In this document: in pieces, positions 11,739-23,176 of the stretch
How the letters are laid out: each line of letters begins with the position of its first letter
Numbering within the stretch: position 1 is the first letter of the stretch
NCBI GenBank assembly: GCA_019671005.1
Contig: CM033721.1
Coordinates: 50,200,864 to 50,264,863 of the forward strand
Origin: Hibiscus mutabilis
Lineage: Eukaryota > Streptophyta > Magnoliopsida > Malvales > Malvaceae
DNA: 64,000 bases
Reading direction: 5' to 3'
Notes under the pieces: model-generated
What the model saw: the letters and a program-made list of their open reading frames with translations, nothing else
Databases searched by the model: none
What the model was told of the DNA's origin: nothing
Program-made: the position numbers and the translations under genes

Positions 11739-13062
11739 TTAACACCCCAAAATATGGCTTGAAAGTAATTAGTATATCAAGTGTGACTTAATTTGATTTT
11801 AATAACCTTGAATTAAAATAATCAAATGAAATAAGGACCAAGATTGAATTAAGACAAGAAAGCTAGTTAAATTAAAAGCATTAATCAAATGCTTTTAGCA
11901 AACTTTGTGGTTTGCATGTAAATTTAGAACTTGGTGGGGGCTTGCTCACGTGTCAATGAGGGAAGCCTTAAGGGAGAGGGGTCGGCTAAGTGGGAAAATA
12001 ATTCACCATTGTTCTCATGTTCCCCGCCTAGCCGAGACCTCCATTGTTGAAGGTTTAGAGAACAAGCTTGTAGGAAATGGCTCTTCCTAGCTCATACGTT
12101 AAGTTGTTGCTTGCTTAGCTAGAGGAGAAAGGTGATAACATCCTTCCTTCTCCTTATTCAATTTAAATTAAGCTTTTGATTCTAGATTTTCATGATTTGG
12201 ACGCTGCTGGAAATGTTAAAGTTTAGAATTATGTTACATGTTTCTTAGTCCATTCGAATGATAGCCTAAATGTAAAGTATTAAAGGTTATGGATATAGTT
12301 TGAGGACTGTACGAATGGTTATTTGGATAAATTGGTTGTTAAAGAATTGTTTTGATAAAATGGTGGAGGATTAATTTGCTATTATATGATTTAAATTGAC
12401 TTGGTTATTCGTTGGGACTGTTTAATAGGAATTTGAATCTGTTTAGGGACTGTCTTACATGTTTTAATAAAATTAGAGGACTATTTTGGATAATTAAAAT
12501 AGGGGAAATACTTAAGGATGTAATTGAGGACAGTTTTGATTGAAAACAATGGTTTTAAAGGCTGCCCTGCACCTATGAAAATATTTGGGATTGTTTTATG
12601 TATACAGACTGTGTATATAGAAACTAGGGACTATTTTTGAAAAGTTTTGACAATTATGGACAATTTTAAACATAAAAAAATATGTGCTCATGAGTTTAGG
12701 GATGTTCTGGACAATTGTGAGAATAATTGGACTGTTTTGAACGTATATAATCATGTTGGGGAATTGTTTGATGCACATAAGTATGCAAAATAGGTAAATG
12801 GACAGTTTTGAATATGTATGTGAACAATGGATTGTTTTGGGTTAATTTGGAGTAAATAGTAGACTATTTTTCATGTGTAAAAATGTATATAAGTCAATTG
12901 CCCTATTTTTGTGTAAATATGAATGTTATGGACTGATTTTGCACATGCTTGTGAATGTATGTGAGTCAGAATTGTCTTGGCAATTGAGATTGTTATGAGC
13001 TGTCTTTAGATGTGTATACATGAAAAATAGAATTGTTTTGCAAATGGTTTGTTGATGGGAAT
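11739..13062 (+). mobile_element. T1 5' LTR, first segment
   Basis: The LTR starts TTAACACCCCAAAATATGG, a decayed form of the TGTAACACCCC start seen in the other chromovirus LTRs. It holds no coding sequence. From about 12580 on it shows loose GGACTGTTTTG repeats related to the 70-bp array at 6169. At 13062 the minus-strand Athila-like LTR A3 begins. I infer that the same T1 LTR continues at about 16911-17200 and at 18781-20098, giving some 2.6-2.9 kb once the insertions are subtracted. Confidence 0.75.
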
Positions 13063-14643
13063 TGTTGCACGTAATAAGTGCTCCGCAATTGTGCAAGTGT
13101 ACACATCGCAAGTTATAGTATAAAAAGATATCGTCTCCACAGGGATTGGTGCCACTTCAAGAATCTAATCTCTTGCACTGTAAAAAGTAAAAAAACAAGT
13201 AAGTGATTGTATGAGTTTTAACTAACAGCTAAACTAGAAAGCAATAAAGTAAAAGAAGATGTAATCAAATGAGAGAGAATAGGCCAGGTTATCGTGAGTT
13301 GGGGAGTGATAGCCAATTGGATCGTCTTGGTAAAAGAGTGCAAGGGCAACTCAGTTGTCGTGGCATCTTGCGCAGTGGGGTTGCTTGGCAACTAATCAAC
13401 GGTTGCCTGGGCAACTGGCTGGGCAACTGTTTGGGCGGCTGGGCAGCAACTTCAAGGTTCGGCAGAGTGTTCTTTAATGGTTTCTTCTTATCCCTACGTC
13501 GAAACTCTAGCTATTTGTGCATGCCTTGATAATACATCCTTGCATGAATCAAGGGTGAACAACAACCAATCTTGCACTCCTCTTAGCCGTTGAAATCCTT
13601 AACTTATTCTTAAGCCGGCTTAATCTTCACCATCAATAGATTGAATAAAGACCATACTCATTCTTTTCTTGAATCTAACTCTCCCAATATTTGATAAATA
13701 GACGAAGTTACGAGACTCTCTCCCAATTCACTTGCAAACACGAATAAGAACCAAGAATGAGTAAACCTTGAATTGAAAGTGCAAACTCTTATTACCTAAA
13801 CAAAATCCAATTGCTTCTAAAAACCACAAAACACAATAACCTTAGCCAAATAGATTTAGTTCATGGCTAGGTTCCAAAGAAACACAAGACAAAGAATTCC
13901 TAACATAAACCTAATTGAACAAGAAAGAAAAAGATGAAGAATGGTTGAAGCCTTTGTCGAATTCTCTCCCTCCTTCTTGTCAAAATCTCCCAATTGCTCT
14001 CCCTCTCCTATCGAAATCTCTCATCTTCTCCCCCTCTTGTCGAAATCTCTCATCTTCTCCCCCTCTTGGAGTTGACGGCTTGGTCCTCAATTTATAGGGC
14101 TAGGTCAAAGTCGTTTTTGAGGGGGAAGTTAAGTTGGAATTAAATACTTTTAAAGAATATAATTCTTTATTATGTTTAAATTCCTTCTAGATCTTCTCCT
14201 ATCTTCTTGGGATTTAATTTCTCTTTAACCTCTTCATGGAAATCAAACTCCTTTGGGATTTAACTTTGCTCCACGTCATCTTGGGTTTATCTAGTCATCA
14301 ATTTTGACTGCCATATCATCTTATCCCTTATCGACAATTGCCCTGGCAACTAGCTCGGCATCTCCTTCATGCATTGCCCTGGCAACTAGCTCGGCATCTC
14401 TTTCATACATTGCCCTGGCAACTGGTTCCAGCCTTGCTTTGGCAAGTGATTCTGCACAAACACAAAAACACATCAAAGCAATATCTTTTTCCACAAAATT
14501 AAGCAAAATATGAAATCAAGCTTGTCCACCAGGGAAACAATACAAACATGCATGAATGGCTAATAATGCAACTAATATGAGCCTAAGTCTAGCAATAATA
14601 TGAATAAAAAGGGTAATAAAATAGTACTTTTGAACACTTAACA
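13063..14643 (-). mobile_element. A3 3' LTR (Athila-like, minus strand)
   Basis: Read on the minus strand this LTR begins TGTTAAGTGTTCAAAAGTAC at 14643 and ends in CGTGCAACA at 13063. It is clearly related to the A4 LTR at 56607-58214 along its length; for example both share a block meaning TACACRTCGCAAGT near their left ends. A polypurine tract lies immediately outside its right edge, which identifies it as the 3' LTR. Length is about 1.58 kb. It is rich in GTTGCC-GGCAAC near-palindromes (13380-13392, 13402-13415). Confidence 0.82.
14337..14444. repeat. 36-bp tandem repeat in A3 LTR
   Basis: Three units start at 14337, 14373 and 14409. Each begins ATTGCCCTGGCAACT, itself a near-palindrome of the TTGCC-GGCAA type that is frequent in this family. 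Confidence 0.88.
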
Positions 14644-14656
14644 CACCCCCAAACTC
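14644..14656 (-). other. A3 polypurine tract
   Basis: On the minus strand GAGTTTGGGGGTG directly precedes the LTR start TGTTAAG. This is the plus-strand cDNA priming site and orients the element. Confidence 0.85.
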
Positions 14657-15655
14657 GAACTATTGCTTGTCCTCAAGCAATGCAAACTAATAATTACCCG
14701 CCAAGACTTCAATTTTCACAAACTTAGCTTTGAACTTGATTTCAATTCTCAGAACCGTGGCACAAAGTATGATTGGCTTTTCATTTTTCGGAAAACTTAG
14801 GAGTTACTCGGAATCAAACTATAATGCTTGTGAGTGTGTGAGGAGTTGTGTGCAAGTTGATTTTTCGGATTCTATGCAAACAAGAGGTTTTCAAATTACT
14901 TCATTTGGTTCTTTTAACGTTTTTTAACTAGATCCGGTTTCGGGTACGTCTAGTGTTTTGTTTTTTAGTTTTCTTAAGTTAATTAATTTATTCGACTAGA
15001 GCCAGTTTCGGGCACCTCTAGTGATCAATTTTTAGCACATACTAGAGCCAATGTTGGGCACCTCTAGCGATCAATTTTTAGCACATACTAGAGCCAATTT
15101 CGGGCACCTCTAGTATTCACCCAATTTTTATTCTAATCCCCCAACTTTTTAACTATCAACCTAAGTTCACTAGAATTCCTTAAATCAATCAAGCCACGCA
15201 TTGTTTCATCAAGTTTAGCATCATAGCACGATTCTAAGTGTTTCCATGTTTATCCTAGAATAAAAAGTTCTATCAATTAAGTACATTGGCAAAGTCATCA
15301 TCGGATATTCATCAAATCTAGGCAATTCTTGTTCCAACTAAAGGCATGGCAAGCAATTTATGTATCCTAAATGCAATACTTAAGATGAATGCAACTAAAC
15401 ATCTAACTAACTAATAACAATCCCCTCCAAACTCGAGTGAGGCATTGTCCTCAATGCATGCAACAAAGAAAAATAAAAATAAAGAAACGTAAAATGCAAA
15501 TGAGGACTTACTCTGAGAGTACGTCGTCGTGGATTATTAGTTTCCTTTTGGTCAATGTCTTGATTCTTTTGCTTGATCGCGATAGTTGCTTCCTTGTTAC
15601 TGATGGTGGAACCGATCCTCGTACGGGGTTGTCCTCATCGTCCTCTTCATCAATG
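14657..15655 (-). other. A3 3' untranslated interior with 46-bp repeats
   Basis: This stretch between the env-position ORF and the polypurine tract has no supported coding sequence. It holds tandem units starting at 14929 (diverged), 14995, 15041 and 15087, the last three 46 bp apart. Each unit has CTAGAGCCA and, about 11 bases on, GGCACCTCTAG, so CTAGAG and CTCTAG can pair as a small stem. A run of simple AG/A-rich sequence lies at 15460-15500. Confidence 0.75.
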
Positions 15656-16890
15656 TCACTGGCTTTTCACTTGGGCTTGGAGGATTCGATTGGTGCCCTT
15701 TGTTGGTGCAATGGAGGACTCATCCGAATCTGAAAAATCAGACAATGATTCAGTACGAGTTGATTCGAGAATAGGTGCTTTACCTTTGGCCTTTGTAGTG
15801 GTTGCCGGGGCGTCTTTAGCTTTTGTTGCCGCGACAACTTCAGTGTTGGTTGCCATGGCAACTGCTTGGGCAGGCACAATGTAGGTTGATGCGGCATCAT
15901 CTGTTGCAGTTGTCGTGGCAACTGTTTCATTGGTTGTCGTGGCAAGGATATTGGCAGGAAAGATGGGGAACGGCACGCTGCTGTCCGGGTACTTTTCCAA
16001 GATGACTTGGTTGATGGTATTGTTGTGATCCTTCATGTACCGCATGAACATTAATTTTCGGTCGTTAATTTGCCTAAGGCGGTTCGCCAACGGTTGTAAG
16101 AGTGCTTCAAGTTGTCCCGGGGTTGTTGTCCAAGTTGCCCGAGCATCAGTTGTTTGAGCATTAGGAGTTGCTGAGGCGGCAGGAGTTGCCGCGGCGATTG
16201 GAGGCCTTGGGGATTTTACCAATGCCTCTCCCATTAGCTTTCAGATTTGTGCTCGATTCCAACCGGACTTTGGTAGGGCCTTTTCATCAGTGGACTAACT
16301 TGGAACATGCATCTCCTTGCAAAGATTGGAAATTAAGCAAGGGAAGAAAAGATAACCCTTGTCTTTTGTGCTACATACAAAAATCTCATCACAAATATTT
16401 TTCCAATGTTAATGATGTGATTATGCAAGATAGAATGTATGAGCAAAAGACGAGGTGTATCAACGGTGGTATTGTGTGTTGTGGGCATTAAAGAAGTTTT
16501 AACAAACTTATTCCATAATTTTGCCTCGGGCTTAAGCCGAAGGCGATTTACCGTGCCCTTGTATTTACCGTTGTTCCAATGAGTTCCCGGTAGAGTGAGT
16601 TCTTGAAGGACCTTGTCAAGTTGCTTGGACGTGAGTTGATCAACAAAGGCTTGATGCTTGTCCTTCTCAATGTAGAGCCCGTAAAAGGTGTTAAGGTTTT
16701 CGGGGCTTATGAGTATAGCCTTGTCACAAACAAAAACATAAGGATTATCCGGGTTAGGTGAGTGAGCATAGAATTCTCTTACCCATGAGATGTTACCCAG
16801 TTCCGATTGATGGAAAAAGATTTGCCACTTTTGATGTGCAACCCTTTCGGTGCCACTTAACATGAATATTTCTAATATACGACTATACAT
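15656..16890 (-). pseudogene. A3 env-position ORF, plant transposon-protein type
   Basis: Reading begins on the minus strand near 16890 with a 185-codon open stretch and continues, after a frameshift around 16340-16390 and two stops, as a 192-codon stretch (16234-15656). The first part has the layout of the 'putative plant transposon protein' family (PF20167 type) found after pol in Athila-type elements: SWVREFYAH near the N-terminus, then LNTFYGL, LPGTHWN, EAKLWNKFVK, and after the shift a segment resembling LFFPCLISNLCKE. The second part is Ala/Thr/Pro-rich, low in complexity, and ends Ser/Asp-rich. The ORF occupies the position of env in errantiviruses, but I see no signal peptide or membrane span, so calling it an envelope protein would be unjustified. 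Family recognition is from memory of the pattern. Confidence 0.65.
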
Positions 16891-16910
16891 CTTTTAAATT
16901 GTTAGACCAA

Positions 16911-17200
16911 GAAGGTGTTGTCGGAGAGGAGACTAAAGTAGATCAATTTGTGGATAAACGAAAGGGGATTGTGATCCGAGAGCAAAATTAGCTTGGAACG
17001 AACTGTGAGTGTAGTTTAAAGTCTTGGGATAAGCTTGTAACTTTCCTGAGCACCTTTTTTTATTTAATTACTTGCATTGCTTTTGCTGTTTGGGCTATGT
17101 TACACTTGAAAATTCTAGCTTGGGCTCGAGGTAAGTACTACGTCGTAAGTACTTGAAGAATGGCATAATCAAGTTCACTCAAGAAAACAAAGAAGCATAA
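16911..17200 (+). mobile_element. Probable second segment of T1 5' LTR
   Basis: Around 16940-17015 the plus strand reads GTAGATCAATTTG, then GTGATCCGAGAGC, then TTAGCTTGGAACGAACTGTG and AGTGTAG. This parallels the stretch just before the GTGAGCGTAG box of the T2 LTR (31400-31480). It suggests that the T1 LTR resumes here after the A3 insertion. Exact borders are not visible. Confidence 0.4.
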
Positions 17201-18780
17201 AACATGCATGTAAATAGGCATATCAATTTTCCAATTTAACTATTCGATAGCCATAGTAATTACATTTCTTTAACTCCTTGAATTAACTTAAATCTTCCAT
17301 TGTTCCTTCTTTAAACGAAACATCCATTAAAATAGAAGCATCCATAAAACATTTGTTTTGAGACAAGAAGTAATTATTTAATATAACATCCCATATCACA
17401 ACTTAACATAGTTATAGCATATCATGAACATCCTCTTCTTAACATAATATAACATATCACAAACTATTTAATTACTTAAAGCTTTGATATAACCTTTGAT
17501 TTAACTGTAATTTTTTTATTAATAGCTTGAAACATAGCCTTGAGAATCAAATCTAGCCTAGGTACTTGAATCCCCAACCAACTGTCACCCATGAAATGGT
17601 ACTTGCAGTACCGGACAATCATTCCTCCGTCGCCAAGTGACCACACAACTTCCCTCCTATTGTCGCAAATAAGGATTTTGTAGTCCAGGACCATAGTCCA
17701 ACCCGACACAAGAGCTCAATGGATCCTATGGCATGCCAACTATACCTAAGACCGACTCGAGACCAAGGCTTTTCCTTTTAACTTTATCACAACATAAACA
17801 TTATGAGCATAGCTCCTCATTACAACCATATATCATTAACTTTATTACCCTTATCAATTTAGGGTTATAGTCACTCTATGTACTTCACAACATAACATTT
17901 CTGATCAAATGGCATCATAGCCAAACTTTTTATCACATATGAACCTTTCATGGCCATTCATTAAAATCATATATTTCACATATTTACATTAAATTATCAC
18001 AGGTGAGTGTTATTCCTTCATAACATTCAAGTAGTAAGATCCCGTATTTTCTCAATACATCTTCCTTTCTATTCAAAAATTTCATGTTAAGGACTATCAT
18101 TACTCATAATTCTAACTCAATGGTAGCATAGTGTTTCATTTTTGGATTAGTAAACATATTTCCTCTTTCATGTTATCTCACTATCAAACAAGCTTATTCA
18201 ACCAATCTTTTTCACATGGAAGTTCAAAACAAGAGCAATACCTAACAAGGTTTTTATTGATTTGTAGTATTACAAATCTTACACAGTCCACATTATCTTA
18301 TTTAATTAAGTTGGCAACCACAAATGAACTTGTAAAATCATCACATACCTTTATCCATTTACGGGATACCTGCATATTAAGACATCCTCAATTTTATTTA
18401 ATTAAGATTATGTAGCAACAATTTCTTAAGCTTATCTGATTTGCAATTGATCTTCCTCTCACAATTTCTCTAGCAATCGGGTTTTTAGTCATGTATGGGA
18501 TAAAGATGAGATTTTGTATGTTTTTCTCTCTTTCCTATTAACTGATTTCATTTTCCCTCATCTTTACAAATGTCAACTACATCCATGGCTTGTGTACATG
18601 CCCTCCATGTAATGGGATTTTAACATGCAATCCCAAAGTTCTCATATCATTCTATTTTAGTACCATTGTAATAAGTTCATCCAATTCTCTTTTTATTCAA
18701 TTTTAGTCCACTAAAATATCTTTTTATTCTAAGGATTCCTTTAATCCAATTTGAACACAAACAAAATAATAGCATACTTC
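17201..18780 (-). mobile_element. Minus-strand LTR fragment with module
   Basis: A block on the minus strand, lying between plus-strand T1 LTR pieces, contains module copy 3. It has no coding sequence. Whether it is a separate truncated LTR insertion or an inversion inside T1 cannot be decided by eye, because neither border shows a TGTAACA end or target duplication. Confidence 0.5.
17530..17770 (-). repeat. LTR structural module, copy 3
   Basis: On the minus strand hairpin A is at 17688-17699 (loop UAUG). Hairpin B is at 17598-17612 with the longest stem of the set, GGTACT/AGTACC around a 3-base loop. GGCGACA motifs and the CCAACCAACTGTC phrase are present. Confidence 0.82.
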
Positions 18781-20098
18781 GATAGTTGGTTGGGGATTCA
18801 AACACCTATGCACTTGTTACTCAAGGCTGTATTAAAGATAAAATATGAAAATTGCAAACTCGCTACTTGTTTCTCAAGGTTGTGTTACTCAAGGCTGTGT
18901 TAAAGATAAAATATGAAAATCTTGATATCTTATGATGCTTGTAATAACTTCTGCTTTCATGACATGATATTTTGGATAGCTTGCTTTGTAAATAAATCAT
19001 GATTTTGGTATGCTATGCTAAATACCTTTCTTGTTGCTAATAAGCATACGAAGGATTTTTGTATAATCTACTTTATGATTATGATTCCTTGTTCAAATGA
19101 TGTAAGCTAATGGCTATCCTCTTGATCAAGTTAGAGCTTTACCTTTATAGATGAATTACACTTTTGAGTGATTAAATTGGAATGTTACTACATGATTTAG
19201 TTGGCTTTTAACTATCTCACTAAGTAACCTTACTTATTACCCTTTTTTATCCATTTCAGGATAAGCTTGCTTTGGTTAAGCTTTGGAGCTTAGGACGGAT
19301 CACAAGGAGGCTTGATGCATGTTTTGTTTATCCTTATAACTTCTACTTGGTGGCACATTTGTATATATATATATATGCATAATGCAGTTTGAAGGCCTTT
19401 TGTTTGTGTATATTTATAAGTATTTAAGTAATCCTCATCTTTGTAAAGGACCTATTATGCTTTTCTTGGAACTTGTTTGTCAAGCTTGTTACCTTGTTAT
19501 TGTTAGTATTCGAATGGTTGCTTGAGTTATAAGCTTTGATAGGTCGATGATCATATGGTTAATTTAGTGTAGTATGTATGTTTAACAAGCTTTAGTGTTT
19601 CATATTGGTGATATGTCATCTGTGTAAAATGTATCATATATGTATTGGGGTTTGAATGTTCGAATTACATGTGGTTATGGGGATGCAATAGTAGTTTTAA
19701 CTTCTATCATGCTTAAAGCAAATTTGGTTACCTTGTTGATGTTTGGACATTAGGCTTAATCGATTTTAATCCCATGAGTCAATCTATGATGTGATAACAT
19801 AGTTCGATTATTATGTATGATGGTTATAGTATCTAGTTTGGATGTGAATAACATGTGAGAAAGTATAAGTTTATAAACGATTAGTAAGGCTTAAGTTGTT
19901 AATTTTTTTTTAATATGGATAGAATCTTAGTAAATCAAAGAACCTTAATGCGTCTTATGTTATGATTTGCCAAGCATGTGATTGTGAAATTTGTACAACC
20001 TTGTCTATTCTTGTTGTTTGATGTTTTATTAGTAGGCTTCCTTATTTTAAGCCAATTCCTTGTTTATTTCCTATCCAAACCGGGTTAGGGCCGTTATA
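18781..20098 (+). mobile_element. T1 5' LTR, 3' segment
   Basis: It begins abruptly inside the last motif of the LTR module (GATAGTTGGTTGGGGATTC) and runs to GTTAGGGCCGTTATA at 20098, a decayed LTR end. It aligns along its whole length with 21850-23171, the 3' LTR of the same element, with visible scattered substitutions and small indels. A phrase ACTCAAGGCTGTGTTAAAGATAAAATATG is repeated within both copies. A short TA run occurs near 19364. Confidence 0.8.
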
Positions 20099-20100
20099 AT

Positions 20101-20115
20101 TTGGTAACCACAACT
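20101..20115 (+). other. T1 degenerate primer binding site
   Basis: TTGGTAACCACAAC lies three bases after the LTR end, where TGGTATCAGAGC (initiator methionine tRNA complement) stands in intact chromoviruses. The first five bases fit and the rest has decayed. Confidence 0.45.
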
Positions 20116-20301
20116 AAGGTTTAGATGATCCTAGGACTAAACCGAGTCATGCTGTAACATCATTTGTTATATGTGGCACATAGGACATGATTTTGATACA
20201 TACTTGGGATCTATGTCCAATAAAAGCTTCTTCTTGGATGCTATTAACGTTTTTAGATATCTGAAACACATCTAGGTCAGGACAACGAGAGCCCGGTTGG
20301 C

Positions 20302-21480
20302 TCTTCCACTAATAGAGGAAGTGTAAGGATTAATCATAAGCAACAGAATCACAAGAAGGCTGTTGAACCATGGCCCGAAGCTCCTCCAATCCATCCAGTA
20401 CAAAGAGAATGTTTCCTCAGTATGACAGAAATGTTCAACCAATTCGTTGCTTCTTTGAAGCATAACCCTCCTTTTGCACCTGTGGTGGCTCAATCTAGAG
20501 CACTAATTGACAAGCTAGCTCAACATCGAGCTTATACCTTCTTGGGTGCAGATGATGAAAACCCAGAAGTAGTAGAATACTGGTTGGAGACTACTACCAG
20601 GATTCTAACCAAGCAATTTCAATGTTCAGATGAACATAAGCTCGAGTGTGCTCTAGCCCTCTTAGTTGACGAAGTCCTTTGTTGATGGGAAAGTACGACC
20701 CTAACTACTCCCGCTAATGCTATCACTTGGGAATTCTTTCTCAAAGAATTTCATAAAAAGTATATTAGTGAGAAGTACCCGGCTGAGCGTAGAAAACACT
20801 TCTTGTATCTGAAGCAGGAAGGCAGACCCATAGAACAGTATGTCAGTGACTTTTGCAAGTACTGTAAATATGGTTCTCAGTATATCAAGAAGGAAGAAGA
20901 CAATTGCCGGATGTTTATTGACGGGCTCAACGATGAACTAAGACCTATGTTTATAGCTCTGGGGATCATTAATTTTCAAGACTTAGTGAATTGGGCGATT
21001 GCTACAGAATCTAAGATGAAAGCATCCAAAAGGAGGAAGGGAAACTATTCTCATAATGATAAAAGATCGAGGAATGATAGAAAACCCCCCTGTCCATCTA
21101 TGAAAACAAAGAATCAAGGAGGAAGGTCCTCAAACTTCTATTCCTCTCGAAAGAGCAATTTTTTGCCTAAACCTCAGACGATAGTCAAGCCCTCTGCACC
21201 TATAGTTTTTGTTAATAACAAGGGGAATTCGAGTAGAGATTCATAGGCTTCTATTTGTAAATTCTATCAGAAGAATCACTCGGGCCACTATAGAAGGCAA
21301 GCAAATGCATATTTTATATGCGAAGGATCGGATCACTATATCAAAGATTGTCCACATAATTTGAACAATGTTCCTACTCGTGTTTCCTCAAACCTTATTC
21401 TTGTATAACCATCTCAGGGAAAAGGGAAAAAACAAGCTCAGTCTGTGAACTCTGTAAGAAATTGGGGCTAAGCCTTCAAT
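20302..21480 (+). pseudogene. T1 gag (chromovirus), broken
   Basis: Gag would form the particle shell. Two open stretches (20422-20685 and 20803-21246), joined by a region with a stop near 20686, encode the retrotransposon gag domain. It runs MTEMFNQFVASL, RAYTFLGAD, WLETTTRIL, DEHKLECALALLVDE, then WEFFLKEFHKKYISEKYPAERR, LKQEGRPIEQYVSDF and FIDGLNDELRPMF. A basic linker follows. A zinc-knuckle remnant near 21300-21355 keeps C-EGSDHYIKDC but has lost its first cysteine. Stops near 21244 and 21405 confirm that it is inactive. It is close in pattern to T4 gag at 51073. Confidence 0.85.
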
Positions 21481-21690
21481 TCTACACATCAGGAATCTCG
21501 AGCCCCTGCTCAAGTATACCATGTGTGGGGACGGGAAGAAGAAGACTCCCCTGATGTTATAACAGGTACAATAGAATTATATTGTAATTATGTCTATGCT
21601 TTATTCGATTTGAGTTCAACCTACTCCTTTATTTGTTCTACATTGCTTGAAATATTTAAGTTGGCCTCTGAAGCCACTAATTGTAATCTT
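21481..21690 (+). pseudogene. T1 protease start, truncated into LTR
   Basis: A short open stretch carries the gag-protease junction (APAQVYHVWGREEEDSPDVI) and the first strand of the protease, ALFDLSSTYSFI. In related elements this reads LIDSGSTHSFI, so the catalytic D-S-G has become D-L-S. At about 21690 the sequence switches without a break to LTR sequence. Pol and the first part of the 3' LTR are missing, apparently removed by one deletion. Confidence 0.8.
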
Positions 21691-21905
21691 GGTTTTGAGT
21701 CAGTCTTAGGTATAATTGGCATGCCATAGAGTGCATAGAGCTCATGTTTGGGGTGGACTACGGTCCTTATTTAGTGAATGTAGGAGAAAAGTGTTGTGGT
21801 CACTTTGCGACAATAGGAGGGTTTGACCGATACTTTAGGTACCACTTGTTTGGCGACAGTTGGTTAGGGATTCGAACACCTAGGCTACTTGTTACTCAAG
21901 GCTTT
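21691..21905 (+). repeat. LTR structural module, copy 4
   Basis: Hairpin A at 21755-21766 has the UACG loop. Hairpin B near 21829-21842 is decayed. The TTGGCGACAGTTGGTTAGGG phrase is present near 21848. Confidence 0.82.
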
Positions 21906-23171
21906 GTTAAAGATAAAATATGAAAATTGCAAACTCGCTACTTGTTACTCAAGGCTGTGTTAAAGATAAAATATGAAAATCTTGATATCTTATGATGCTT
22001 GTAATAATTTGTGTTTTCATGAAATGATATTTTGGATAGCTTGCTTTGTAAGTAAATCGTGATTTTGGTATGCTATGCAAAATACCTCTCTTGTTGTGAA
22101 TAAGAATATGAAGGATTTTAGTATAATCTACTCTATGATTATGATGCCTTGTTCGAATGATGTAAGCTAGTGGCTATCCTCTTGATCAAGTTAGAGCTAT
22201 ACCTTTAGTGATAAATTACACTCTTAAGTGATTAAATTGGATTGTTACTACATGTTTTTGTTGGCTTTAAACTCAATAAGTAACCTTACTTATTACCCTT
22301 TTTAATTCATTTGAGGATAAGCTTGCTTTGGTTAAGCTTTGGAGCTTAGGTTGGATCACAAGAAGGCTTGATGTATGCTTTGTTTGTCCTTAGAACTCCT
22401 AGTTGGTGGCACATATGTCTATATATCTATGAATAATGCATTTTGAGGTCCTTTTGGATATGTATATTTATAAGTATTTAAGTAATCCTCATGTTTGTAA
22501 AGGGCCTATTATGTTTTTTTCTGGGAACTTGTTTGTTAAGCTTGTTACCTTGTTATTGTTAGTATTTGAATGGTTGCTTGAGTTATAGGCTTTGATAGGT
22601 CGATGATCATATAGTTAATTTTTGTAGTATGCATGTTTAACAAGATTTAGTGTTTCGTATTGGTGGTATGTCATCCTTGTACAATATATGATATATGTAT
22701 TGGGGTTTGATTGTTCGAATTACATGTCTTCATATGGATGCAATAGTAGTTTTAACTTCTATCATGCTTAAAGCAAATTTGATCACCTTGTTGATGTTTG
22801 GTCATTAGGCTTAATCGAGTTTAATCCCATGAGTCAATTTATGATGTGATAACAGAGTTTGATTATTTTGTATGATGGTTATAGTATCTAGTTTGGATGT
22901 AAATAACATGTAAGAAAGTATAAGTTTGTAAATGATTAGTAAGGCTTAAGTTGGTAATTTTTTAACATGGAAAGAATCTTAGTAAATCAAAGAACCTTAT
23001 TGCTTCTTATGTCATGATTTTCCAAGCATGTGATTGTGAAATTTGTACTACCTTATCTATTCTTGTTGTTTGATGTTCGATTAGTAGGCTTCCTTGTTGT
23101 AAGCCAATTACATGTTTGTTTCCTAACACTAACTAGACCAGTTTATTCCAAACCGAGTTAGGGGCGTTCCA
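21691..23171 (+). mobile_element. T1 3' LTR, 5'-truncated
   Basis: It starts exactly at the beginning of the LTR module and continues to GAGTTAGGGGCGTTCCA at 23171, then the right ATCTA duplication. It aligns with the 5' LTR segment at 18781-20098. No polypurine tract or LTR start is present because the deletion removed them. Confidence 0.82.
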
Positions 23172-23176
23172 ATCTA
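23172..23176 (+). other. Target site duplication, right copy (ATCTA)
   Basis: It matches 11734-11738 exactly and starts immediately after the last LTR base of T1 (GCGTTCCA). Confidence 0.88.

Noticed and set aside
13269..13529. 86-codon frame rich in Gly/Leu/Trp
   Set aside because: It lies inside the A3 LTR and consists of GTTGCC/GGGCAAC repeats; not a gene.
19350..19380. TA microsatellite as a possible promoter
   Set aside because: A short TA run inside an LTR without further promoter context.
20272..20493. Minus-strand 73-codon frame
   Set aside because: Antisense shadow of T1 gag.
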